A stretch of DNA of 64,000 bases from Paragyromitra xinjiangensis (Eukaryota > Ascomycota > Pezizomycetes > Pezizales > Discinaceae). Below are positions 36,459 through 47,249 of this stretch, one piece after another. The number at the start of each line of letters is the position of its first letter. Position 1 is the stretch's first letter. The notes under the pieces are model-generated. The model made no database searches, had not been told where the DNA came from, and saw nothing but the letters and a program-made list of their open reading frames with translations. Location of the stretch: NCBI GenBank assembly GCA_038503065.1, contig JBCAMK010000020.1:1364001-1428000 (forward strand), given 5' to 3'. Position numbers and translations under genes: made by a program.

Positions 36459-38739
36459 CATCAGCAAAAAAAAAATGTCGCCCCGACACTTTCCTGTCTT
36501 CTGGAAGGCCATATTCCGCCCGCTGAGTTTGTGGCCTTCCCGACCGCCTAGGCGAGCTGCTCCAAGCGCTGGCCTGTGTGGGCGCAACCTGCACACTGCA
36601 CCGACCTCCTGGCGCTCGGCTGCGGCCACCCGCGCCCAGATGTGGTACTTAGCGAAATCCAGCAGGTTGCCTGATTGAATTTTTTTTTTTTCTACAAGTC
36701 CCTGAAAACTCGGGACTTAGCAAAATTCACGTCGCCTCCCCCCAGGCACTTAGCGATTTTCAAAAATCTCCAGGTCGCTTAGTCATCGCTTAGTAGTCGC
36801 CATGCCGTCGCCAAAGCAACGCCTAATAAGACACCAATCTCCACCTCTCCCGTCCTTCCTACTATTGCTTCCCCCTATTCCCTCCCACCCTTCCCCTATT
36901 CCCTCCCACCCATTCTCAACCTCGCTGTACCGCTGACATCGTGACATTTAGGTTCGAAGTAACGAGCTTTGCTTGCAAAGAACCTCCCAGGTAACGTCTT
37001 GATTCCGTTTATTTGACTCCCGCTGATATGCCTCCTAGACTCGCTTCGATCCGCTGCTTCAGCTTCCTCTGCTTCCGCCTAAGCGAGCTCTATATGCTGA
37101 TCGATTCGCTGCTGCAGCCTCGGCTGCCTGAGCTTCTGCCGCCTCCGCCACAGCTGCAGCAGCCTCCGCTGCCTGCGCCATATGGTCGATTCGCTGCCTG
37201 AGCTTCCGCTGCCTCCTGGAGGTCGTCGATTCGCTGCTGCAGCCTCCGCTGCCTGCGCCATATGGTCGATCCGCTTCCTGAGCTTCCGCTGCCTCCTGGA
37301 GGTCGTCGATCTGCTGCCTGAGCTTCCTGAGCTTCCGCCAATTGGTCAATTCGCTGCAGCAGCCTCTGCTGCCTCCTGGAGGTCGTCAATCCGCTGCCCG
37401 AGCTTCCTCCGCCTCCGCCATATGGTCAATTCGCTGCTTGAGCTTCCGCTGCCTCCTGGAGGTCGTCGATCCGCTTCCTGAGCTTCCTCCGCCTCCGCCA
37501 ATTGGTTAATTCGCTGCCTGAGCTTCCGCTGCCTGGGCTTCCGCCGCCTCCTGGAGGTCGTCGATCTGCTGCCTGAGCTTCCTCCGCCTCCGCTATATGG
37601 TTGATTTGCTTCCTGAGCTTCCGCTGCCTGCGCCATATGGTCAATTTGCTGCCTGAGCTTCCGCCGCCTCAGTCAATTGATCGATTTGCTGCAGCAGCCT
37701 CCGCTGCCTGCGCCACATGGTCAATTCGCTGCCTGAGCTTCCGCCGCCTTAGTCAATTGATCGATTTGCTGCTGCAGCCTCCGCTGCCCCCGCCATATGG
37801 TCGATTCGCTGCAGTAGCCTCCGCTGCCTGCGCCATATGGTCGATCCGCTGACTGAGCTTCCGCCGCCTCAGTCAATTGATCGATTTGCTGCAGCAGCCT
37901 CCGCTGCCTGAGCTTCCGCCGCCGCCGCCTCCGCCACAGTTGCAGCAGCTTTTGCTGCCTGCGCCATATGGTCGATCTGCTGTCTGAGCTTCCGCCGCCT
38001 CCGCCACCTCCGCCACAGCTGCAGCAGCTTCCGCTGCCTGCGCCATATGGTCAATTCGCTGCCTGAGCTTCCGCCGCCTCCTGGAGGTCGTCAATTCGCT
38101 GCCTGAGCTTCCTCCGCCTCCGCCAATTGGTCAATTCGCTGCTGCAGCCTCCGCTGCCTGCGCCATATGGTCGATTCGCTGCCTGAGCTTCCGCCGCCTC
38201 AGTCAATTGATTCATTTGCTGCAGCAGCCTCCGCTGCCTGCGCCACATGGTCAATTAGCTGCCTGAGCTTCCGCCGCCTCAGTCAATTGATCGATTTGCT
38301 GCTGCAGCTTCCGCTGCCTGCGCCATATGGTCAATTCGCTGCTGCAGCTTCCGCTGCAGAAGCCTCCGCTCCCCCCTACCCCTAGGATACGAAGAACAGA
38401 TACATGTACATATAGAGCTATATAGAAATAATAGAACAATTGTAAACAAGAATATGGGTGAAAGCATTCAAACTAGACCACAGGGTGACCTGCTGAAAAT
38501 GTGTTTCTGTGGGCGCACTGCTCCCCTCCCGCTGTCCTCCAGACGCTCGTCAACCCTCCGTGGTCGCCCAGAGAATAGCCTCCTGAACCTAGGGCGCCCC
38601 CATGCCGACCTCTAGTAAGCTGTCGCCCAGACGTGAAGGGCAGAATTTACAGCCTGAGGGAGGGCTATATTCCGCCCTGACCGCCTGGGGCGCCTGATGC
38701 ATTGGGCGGACCGGGCGACAATCCGTTTTTTTGCTGATG
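36459..38739. mobile_element. element A: 2.3-kb non-autonomous element with internal minisatellite
   Basis: The ends are inverted: CATCAGCAAAAAAAAAATGT on the left, CATCAGCAAAAAAACGGATT (reverse complement) on the right, both followed by GTCGCCC-type GC-rich sequence. CA is duplicated at 36457-36458 and 38740-38741. Next to each end lies a block with ATATTCCGCCC. The centre is a long minisatellite. Element B (45270-47249) is a related copy in the opposite orientation. No transposase is encoded. Its insertion sits eight codons into the zinc-ribbon gene. Confidence 0.85.
37020..38375. repeat. GC-rich minisatellite of element A
   Basis: About 20-25 units of 50-60 bp are built from modules such as CTGCGCCATATGGTCGATTC, GCTGCCTGAGCTTCCGCCGC and CTCCTGGAGGTCGTCGAT. 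Unit lengths tend to be multiples of three, so long repetitive frames stay open on both strands; the minus-strand frames read RQRIDHMAQAAEA-type peptides. These are best seen as repeat by-products, not genes. Confidence 0.9.
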
Positions 38740-39726
38740 CAGCTTGTACTCATCCTTTATCCCGAAAACCTAGTTCAATTTTTCCCTTTTGTGGTAGCTG
38801 CAGAGTTCAACTTTATAATGATAAAGATGAAAGTCCTGCCATGGTAACTATAGGTACTTCCAGTAGTACATTATCTAATGTAGCTACAACTGCAACTTCT
38901 GTACCACCTACTCCTTATTTTCAGCGCCGTGAATCTTTTGCTCTACTTAAAGCTGGAGGAGCAGTTGAGATAGTTAATGCTGCACGGAAATCTGGTAAAA
39001 GGAATACTGGTTTAGAAATCCGCAACTCTTCACCATCTTTAAGGCAAAATCCTGCCATATCAACTCGATTTATACGTTGCATTCAACTAGTTCATGGCCC
39101 TGTGGGCCAACTGAATATCAACTACCGAAAATTCAAAATAATACCTGGTACTGATTTATGGTATCCTAGTGATACTCTCTTTGATCAAGAGATCTATCCT
39201 GACGAATTTTCTTGGACTCAAGTGCTGTGGAGTATGCTTATTGAAAGCAATCTTACAATATGGAAGGAGTTTACTCGTTATCAATGGAAGATGTTTGGAC
39301 AAGGTATGTATTTGCATCTGTATTTATTTTTTTAATTATTACTATAGTATTCTGACGCCTTTAAACATAGCTGGACCTGTTCCAGATAGATGTCAAATTA
39401 TTTCCAATTGGAATGCACATGCTGGACCCGACTATCTTGGAGATGCCATAGCTCAACCTATCTCCTAACCTGTAGCAACGCGATTTGGAGCCCACACGGG
39501 TGAAGATTTTTAATGAGGTAAATTGAGCCGTGTCTTAAGCACAAGCCCCCCAACAAAGCCGCGTCACTGGGGGCTTAGAATGAATTAGTATATGCTAAAG
39601 ATGAGGTCTATCAAAAGGATTGGCGTTCAGGGGCTTGTTGTTGGGGTAAATAAGTCCCCCAAAGTTTACTCTCCTCCTCCATACAAATCACCCCCCCTTC
39701 ATCAATCCTCACTACAGCACCATACA

Positions 39727-41619
39727 ATGTCCAGCAGAGTTCTTCGTACCCGTTCCCAAGATGTTTCCTATGCCCCCGAACCCCCCGAAACTCCACCTCC
39801 TCCTGCTGTACCCTCTCAGTCAAAATCTCAAGTCCCAAAATCGAAAAAATCGTCGATCACGAAATCTCACTCAGCCTCTCAAAGTCTTCAGTCCACGCTT
39901 CCCACATCAGCGATATTTAATCCCCTGCGTCACACGAAAGCAATGCGTGATGCAGCCAATGTTCTACCACGTAATGTAGCTCAAGCGGACTTTATTGAGC
40001 CTTCTACTATTGTCAACCTATTTTTTACCAACTCCTTAATGCAAGAAATGACAACGAACACCAATCTTTATGCAACGGGAAAGGGAGCAGGAGTAGATGG
40101 AAGAGAGTGGAAGCCAGTAGTGGTAGCCGAAATTAAATGCTGGATTGGCATTTTAATTTATATGGGCGTTACCCGAATGCCTGCTATCGAAGACTATTGG
40201 AAACATGATGGTCTTTATCCAACACACCACATCCGCGATTTTATGAGTTGTACACGATTTCAACAAATACGACGCTACTTCCACGTTGCCCATCCTGATG
40301 CCCCAAAAGAAACAGCTGAAGGACGTCGTTTATGGCACTCCAAGGTTGACCCTATTCTCGATCAACTGAAATCAGCTTCTCAAACTTATCGAAAGCCCTC
40401 CTCCCGTATTTCTATTGACGAAGCGATGATTCGATGTACCGGCCGATCAAAAGATACATACAAAATGCCCAACAAGCCTATTGATCAAGGTTTCAAATTC
40501 CATTGTCTCGCAAATGCCGGCTTTATCCTTGACTTCATTCCAACGTCAAATCAATGTGGTCCTGATCCAATAGCTGCATTTGGTTTTCCCGAAGTAGATG
40601 ATGTCATGAGTATGACAAGTCGTTTGGTATTTGGCCTTGTTCAACGCAACTGTCACTACTCAGGCTGTGACCAAGCCTTTGATGTTTTTCTCGACAACTT
40701 CTACGTCAATTTACCACTATTTTCAGCCTTACGCAAGCGGCTCGGCGTTGGAGCATGTGGTACGGCAAGAACAAACTCCAAAGATTTCCCTTCTGAGCTT
40801 GCAGTTCCCAAAAATGCCAAACTTGACTACCATTTCAAAACCGCGGTAGTAAAAGATGGTGTCGCAGTCATACTATGGATGGATAATGGTCCTGTGTGTG
40901 TAATGACAACAATTCATTTTGTCAAAGGTCGGAAATCTGAGGTGGATGCGTTGCGAAAAAAACCAGGTCCAAAAAGTACCAACGCTGCTGGAATTAAAAG
41001 ATCGGGAGAGACGGTGTGGAAGGTTGGTGAATGGGCTGCAATTATGAAAATTCCTACAGCTATCATGGATTACAACTTTCATATGAATGGGGTTGATCGG
41101 GCTGATTAATTGCGTTCCTACTATGAGGTTCACTTGAAGTCATGGTGAACCTGGTATTCAATTTTCTTTTGGGCTGTCGATACAATTCTGGGAAATTCAT
41201 TTATCATCTACAGCGACCACCCGAAAGCAGAAGAAGGTCTTGAGCACAAAGACTTCCGCATGCGCCTTGCCTGGGAGTATATTCTTGGGTGGACTGGAAG
41301 TGATGGTCAAAGAGTATCAGCGCCGAGCCAGAAGCGAAAAACCATGGAAGAAGCTGGTCTTGCAGCTCCAAAGCGGCAACGATACAAAACAAAAAACACA
41401 TCTGTACCCCCTTACCGAGGCATAGGAGAACATGTACCTGTTTATATAGAAGGTAGACAAGAGTGTGTTCACTGCAAGTGGATAGGTTGGAAGGGAAGAA
41501 GTGGTGGAAGTGTGAAGGTTGGGAGGACTCGCTGGAAATGTGTAACTTGCAACCACCCCCTATGTCTTTCACCTGAGCGCAATTGTTTTGTTACTTTTCA
41601 TTATTCCGATCCTGAGTAG
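39727..41619 (+). pseudogene. piggyBac transposase (DDE_Tnp_1_7) with two nonsense codons
   Basis: The N-terminus is basic and Ser/Pro-rich, followed by the catalytic core: RISIDEAMIRCTGR (first Asp), FDVFLDNFYVN (second Asp) and MDYNFHMNGVDRAD (third Asp region with the family's NxxxGVDxxDQ pattern). A C-terminal cysteine-rich zinc finger follows (CVHCKWIG, then KCVTCNHPLCLSPERNC). The frame is broken by TAA right after GVDRAD, where the family has Gln, and by TGA after LRSYYEVHLKSW. Both are explained by single C-to-T changes (CAA, CGA). The rest is open and otherwise full length, so it is a recently disabled copy. The Met at 39727 (MSSRVLRTRSQ) is a better start than the in-frame Met at 39592. 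Confidence 0.88.
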
Positions 41620-41631
41620 TTTTTGACCATG

Positions 41632-42040
41632 TTTCATGGATGGGGTCAAGTACATGTGCGGTGTTAAGGATTAGTCATTGTATTATTTCGTTGTGTTTCT
41701 TTGTGATTCGGTTGGGTTGCTTCGAATGGATGAGTCATGGAAAGGGGAAGATTGGGTATATAAGCGATGGATTTCCGCGGTTGTGATTGTTCTTTTCTTT
41801 CTTTCCTTAAGCAACGTCTCTTACTTTACTTCTACCATACTGTTATAGAAATACCATCTCTGTTTCTACCTCAGAAACATCATTGTCGCTGCCGCTGTCG
41901 CACTCCAGAATCACTTCGATTCTTACCTCACGTGAGGCCTGTGGAAAACATTGTATTATCATTGTAGCGAAGCCTCTTTCAAGTAGCACTGCTCACCTTT
42001 GGGGATACCGAAGGGCTTGACGAAACCTCGCTCCCTGAGA
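41632..42040 (+). repeat. 5' LTR of the Ty3 element
   Basis: It starts TTTCATGGATGGGGTCAAGT and ends CTCGCTCCCTGAGA. It differs from the 3' LTR by C in place of T at 41765. The ends are not the usual TG..CA, but the flanking CCATG duplication fixes them. Confidence 0.9.
41757..41763 (+). promoter_or_regulatory. TATA box of the 5' LTR promoter
   Basis: TATATAA lies about 125 bp into the LTR at the expected place for the U3 core promoter; the same box is in the 3' LTR at about 49334. Confidence 0.55.
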
Positions 42041-42262
42041 TTACGTTGCTTCCTCATCCACACCCCTCACCATAAGAACACACACTCTATGGGCATTGCA
42101 TCGCGGATTTACCAATCCATCCTTCACCTTTTCCCTTGCACAACTGCCCGAAGAACCCCTGAACCAACGCTAGTTGTACCCGACTGGTTGGACCACGAAT
42201 ACCTAAGGACCAACTCAACACACTCCACCATTTCCAAAATCACCTAAGGAAATATCTTTACC

Positions 42263-43547
42263 ATGTCGGCAGTACCTAACCCCGCGCCCTCCGATGCCCA
42301 AACATCCGCAACTTGGGATTTCCCAACCCAAGACCGTTTCGCCGAACTAGCTGGCACGGATATCGCTAGGCTTTACCAAGATACCCGCGCCTACATCCAT
42401 AGGCTTGAATTACAAATCGAAGCAAGCGACGAAGCCCGTGAACACGCAGAACAAACCCTGGGAACGACCCAAATACAGCTCACCAATGCCAATGCAACCC
42501 TCCAACAAGCCAACCAAACCACTGACCGCTTACGAAGGGAAAGGGATCAAGCTCGCTTGGGAGCACAAAGAGAATCACGTCCCCATTCCCCAGCACCACC
42601 TCCACCCCCTCCATTGGTAAGTCAACACCGGTCAGAAAAAATGCCCGACCCAGAGAAGTTCGATGGGTCTCGCGATAAACTCCCCGGCTTTGTTCTCCAT
42701 TGCCTGTTTATCGGTCAACAACGACCGCTTCACCAACGAGAATAATAAGATTCTCTATACCATCAATCGTTTGGAAGGGGCTGCTCTTGAACAAGTCCGT
42801 CATACTGTCCTCCCTAATGGGACAACCACTTGGACCAACGCCGCCGAACTCATTACTGCCCTGGAAACCGCCTTTGGCGACCCCGACCCAACCGGAACAG
42901 CGAGGAGGGAACTCCACCAACTGAAACAAGGAAAAAGGGAGTTCTCCGCCTACCTAGCAGATTTCCAACGCATCATGGGACGCCTTCAGTATGGGGAAAC
43001 CGCGAAAATGGACGCCTTGGAATATGGGATCTCGGAAGAATTAAAGGAAGCAATGGTTGTTATAGTAGATCCTCCTACCACCTTCAACACCTTCACTTCG
43101 CTCCTCCTTCGGTTAGATAATCGTATCAGGGCCCGCAAGGAGGAGAAGAAAAATACCAACCGAAACAACATGGGACAATTTGTCGCCCCTGCTCCTGCCT
43201 CCTTTACCCCCCATCCTTCCCACACCCCGGGAGGACTGGCCCCCATGGACCTTTCCTTTGGAAGAACCAGCAATATGGATCGCCCTGCACCAGACCAACA
43301 GTTCACCATGATTAACGGACGAAAAAAGCTTTCGGATCTCGAGAAACAGTGGCGTCGGTCCACTGGCAAATGTATGTTTTGCGCGGGAGAAAACCACTCC
43401 TACGCCAACTGCCCCTCAGCGCCAAAAAAACCCGTGATGAGGGGAGCCCTGGTTAATACGGCCCCCGCAGCGTCTTCCTCGTTGGGATCTGGTGATCCAT
43501 TACCTTCTTTCACGGCTGCAGATATTTCCCAGTCTTTAAACTTGTAA
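42263..43547 (+). pseudogene. gag polyprotein of the Ty3 element, one frameshift
   Basis: The frame from MSAVPNPAPSD carries a coiled-coil stretch, then the capsid-like retrotrans_gag region (YLADFQRIMGRLQYGE), then a CCHC zinc knuckle CMFCAGENHSYANC. A shift between overlapping frames near 42690-42720 (around LHC and VNNDRFTNENN) breaks the gene once. It ends with TAA at 43547; pol follows in a separate frame. Confidence 0.8.
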
Positions 43548-45269
43548 AACCAGAGTCGCTATGTGACCCTGCTCTGGTTTCTTTTTCTTCTTCTCTGTCT
43601 GTTTTTTCTATTTCGGGATTTTCGGTATCTGATGTGTGCGTGGAGGATAAATTGGATGGGGAACATTTTGTTATCTCTTGTAATCTTTCAAGTAACAATA
43701 AAACCATACAAACTCACGCACTATTGGACACTGGAGCCTCGGGATTTGCATTCATGGATGAAGAATTTGCGCGTCACCATAATTTCCCCCTTATTCCTCT
43801 CAAAGTTCCTCGCCAACTCGAGGTTATTGATGGCAGGCCCATTTCTTCGGGCGCCATTACTCATCTTGTACATTGCGGGCTTTCTATTCAAGATCATCAG
43901 GAAAAAGCCCCCTTCTTTGTGACACAACTTGGTCACTATCCGCTGGTCCTAGGAATCCCTTGGATGAAGCATCATGACGTTTTCCTACAATTCGCAGCCA
44001 ATAAAGTTACTTTTGGATCCGAACACTGCCGCACTCATTGCGCCCCCACCAAAATTCCGGTCACAACTCACGGCGTTCAACTCTCAAAAGAACTTAAAAT
44101 CCATTTCATCGGAGCTGCAGCTTTTAGCCGGCTAGCTAAGAAACGGACATCCCAGATTTATGCCATTTCCCTGCGTGAAATCAATAAAATCTTAGACAAA
44201 CAAGCCACAAAGGGAGAATGGAAACAACGGATCCCCCTGGAATACCATGAGTTCCTGGACATGTTTGATGAATCCAAAGCCAATGGACTCCCCCCACGCC
44301 GTTCTTATGATCATAAGATACCCCTTCTCGCCGGAAAAGAACCACCCTTCGGGCCTCTCTATGGGATGTCAAGAGAAGAACTCTTGGTATTAAAAGAGTA
44401 TATTGAAGATAACCTTGGAAAAGGGTTTATTCAAGCCAGCTCGTCACCAGCCGAGCCGGTTCTCTTTGTGAAGAAAGCTGATGGATCCCTCCGGTTGTGC
44501 GTGGATTACGCGGATTAAACAGTATCACCATTAAAGATCGCTATACTTCCCCTCATCCGCGAAACCCTGGACCGCCTGGCCAAAGCTAAATGGTATACCA
44601 AGTTGGACCTTCGCATGTTACAATCAAATACGAATGGGAGAAGGGGAAGAATGGAAAACGCCTTCCGTACCCGCTATGGCCTCTACGAGTACAAAGTTAT
44701 GCCCTTTGGACTCACCAACGCACCCTGGCACCTTCCAACGCTTCGTTAACGACTGCCTCACTGAATACCTGGATATTTTCTGTACTGCCTACCTCGATGA
44801 TATCTTAATTTACAGTGATAACCTGGAGGAGCATAAGGAACACGTTAATAAGGTACTTCAAGCTCTGAAACAGCAAGGAATCCTCCTCAAACCTGAGAAA
44901 TGTGAATTTCATACCCAATCAACGAAATATTTGGGATTGATCCTCTCCCCAGATGGCATCAGCATGGATGAGGAAAAGCTAAAGGCCGTAAGAGAGTGGG
45001 GTGTACCAAGATCGGTTAAAGATGTCCAGGCTTTCTTGGGATTTGCGAATTTTTATCGACGATTTATATTCGGATTTTCACGGCTTTCCTCCCCCCTTTC
45101 GGCATTAACAAAAAAGGATACTCCGTTCGAATGGTCCCCTAAGGCGCAGCAAGCTTTTGATGCATTAAAACTTGCTTTCACTACCGCCCCAATCCTCATG
45201 CACTTCGATCCCGATAAGAAAATCTTTGTGGAAACCGACGCTTCTGATTATGTATCAGCTGGTATTTTA

Positions 45270-47249
45270 CATCAGTAAAAATTGATAAAGCCGCCCCGGC
45301 CGCCTGGAGGTCAGGGCGGTCGGGCGGAATGTTACCCTTCTGTTAGGTTGCTGCAGCACCTCGGCGCGCCCGGGAGGCATGGTTTCTAGACCTTTGACCG
45401 CCTGGAGGAGGTCGTTTCCTCCTGTGGCAAGTGGTGTAGTGGGCAGCTTCTGGGCGTGGGTGGCTCCTCGCTGCCGCAGAATTTTGGCAGCAGTTCGCCC
45501 TGTAGAATGGATTTGCACAATATGCTTGTAGGGCCTGGAATATTCGAGAATCACTTGTATGGAACCAATATCATTGACAATTGCTTTATTCTATGTATCT
45601 ACATGTATGTATATATCTATGTACAAATATCGAGGGCGCAGCTATACTAGCTTCTGTGGAAGCTGCAGCAGCGAGTCGACGACCTGCCAGAGGCAGGCAG
45701 CGAATTGACCTATTGGCGCAGGCGCAGGCACAGGCTCAGGCTCAAGCAGCGAATCGACCATATGGCGCAGGCAGCAGAAGCTCAGGCAGCGAATCGACCA
45801 TATGGCGCAGGCAGCAGAAGCTCAGGCAGCGAATCGACCATGTGGCGCAGGCAGCGGAAGCTCAGGCAGCGAATCGACCATATGGCGGAAGCGGCGGAAG
45901 CTGCAGCAGCGAATTGACCATGTGGCGGAGGCGGCGGAAGCTCAGGCAGCGAATCGACCTATTGGCGCAGGCAGCGGAGGCGGCTGCAGCAAATCGACCA
46001 TGTGGCGCAGGCAGCGGAAGCTGCAGCAGCGAATAGACCATATGGCGGAGGCGGAGGAAGCTCAGGCAGCGGATCGACGACCTCCAGGAGGCGGCGGAAG
46101 CTCAGGCAGCGAATCGACCTATTGGCGCAGGCAGCGGAGGCGGCTGCAGCAAATCGACCATGTGGCGCAGGCAGCGGAAGCTGCAGCAGCGAATAGACCA
46201 TATGGCGGAGGCGGAGGAAGCTCAGGCAGCGGATCGACGACCTCCAGGAGGCGGCGGAAGCTCAGGCAGCGAATCGACCTATTGGCGCAGGCAGCGGAGG
46301 CGGCTGCAGCGAATCGATCAATTGGCTGAGGCAGCGGAAGCTCAGGAAGCGGATCGACCATATGGCACAGGCAGCGGAGGCGGCTGCAGCAAATCGACCA
46401 TGTGGCGCAGGCAGCGGAAGCTCAGGCAGCGAATCGACCTATTGGCGCAGGCGCAGGAAGCTCAGGAAGCAGATCGACGACCTCCAGGAGGCGGCGGAAG
46501 CTCAGGAGGCGGCGGAAGCTCAGGCAGCGGATCGACCATATGGCGGAGGCTGCAGAGGCGGAGGCAGCGAATCGATCAGCCAATTGAGCTGCCTCCTGAG
46601 CTCGCTTAGGCAGAAGCAGCGAAGCAGGCAGCCGGCGGAGGCAGAGGAAGCTGAAGCAGTGGATCGAAGCGAGTCTAGGAGGCATATCAGCGGGAACCAT
46701 ATAAACGGGAGTGAGACGTTACCTAGGAGTTTCTTTGCAAACAGAGCTTAGTATTTCGAGCCTAAAAGTCACGATGTTAGCAAAGTCCTATGGCACAGCG
46801 AGGTTGGGAATGGGTGGGAGGGAATAGGGGGAAGCAATAGTAGGAAGGACGGGAGGGAATAGGGGGAGGTGGAGATTGGTGTCTTACTAGGCGTTGCTTT
46901 GGCGACGACTAAGCGACGACTTGGCGACTACAAAGTGATGACTAAGCGACTACATAGTGATGACTAAGCGACCTCCAGATTTTTCGAAATCGCTAAGTGC
47001 CTGGGAGGCGAGTGAAGTGAATTTTGCTAAGTCCCGGGTTTTCAGGGACTTAGAAAAAATTCGATCGAAAATTTGCTAAGTACTCGAGCTGCCGCCCAGC
47101 GCTGCCAGATGGTGGGAGGTCGCCTGGGAAGCGGTACAGGCACCAAGCGGCGCCAGGGGGAAGCACAGCCTGCAGCTAGTTTCGCCCGGGCGCGGCAGGC
47201 GGTCGGGCGGAATATGTACCTACTGGGCGCAATTTTTTTTTTACTGATG
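45270..47249. mobile_element. element B: related copy of element A, opposite orientation, TA target duplication
   Basis: The ends CATCAGTAAAAATTGATAAA and CATCAGTAAAAAAAAAATTG (reverse complement) are followed by GC-rich GGCGGAAT blocks as in element A. TA is duplicated at 45268-45269 and 47250-47251. The right half (46840-47240) is an inverted copy of the 36470-36900 region of element A, including GGCGTTGCTTTGGCGACG. It lies in the RNase H region of the Ty3 element and is therefore the youngest layer of the nest. It encodes no transposase. Confidence 0.88.
45660..46690. repeat. GC-rich minisatellite of element B
   Basis: The same modules as in element A appear reverse-complemented, e.g. GCAGCGAATCGACCATATGG and CTCCAGGAGGCGGCGGAAGC. 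Three plus-strand frames and some minus-strand frames stay open for long distances. Confidence 0.9.

Noticed and set aside
37059..38254. Many overlapping open frames reading Ala/Gln/Arg-rich repeats
   Set aside because: They follow the minisatellite unit in several frames on both strands at once and have no start, domain or splice support; treated as repeat by-products.
41632..42040. Alternative LTR ends starting TG
   Set aside because: Both LTR copies share sequence from TTTCATGG to CTGAGA exactly, and CCATG flanks that span, so the unusual ends are kept.
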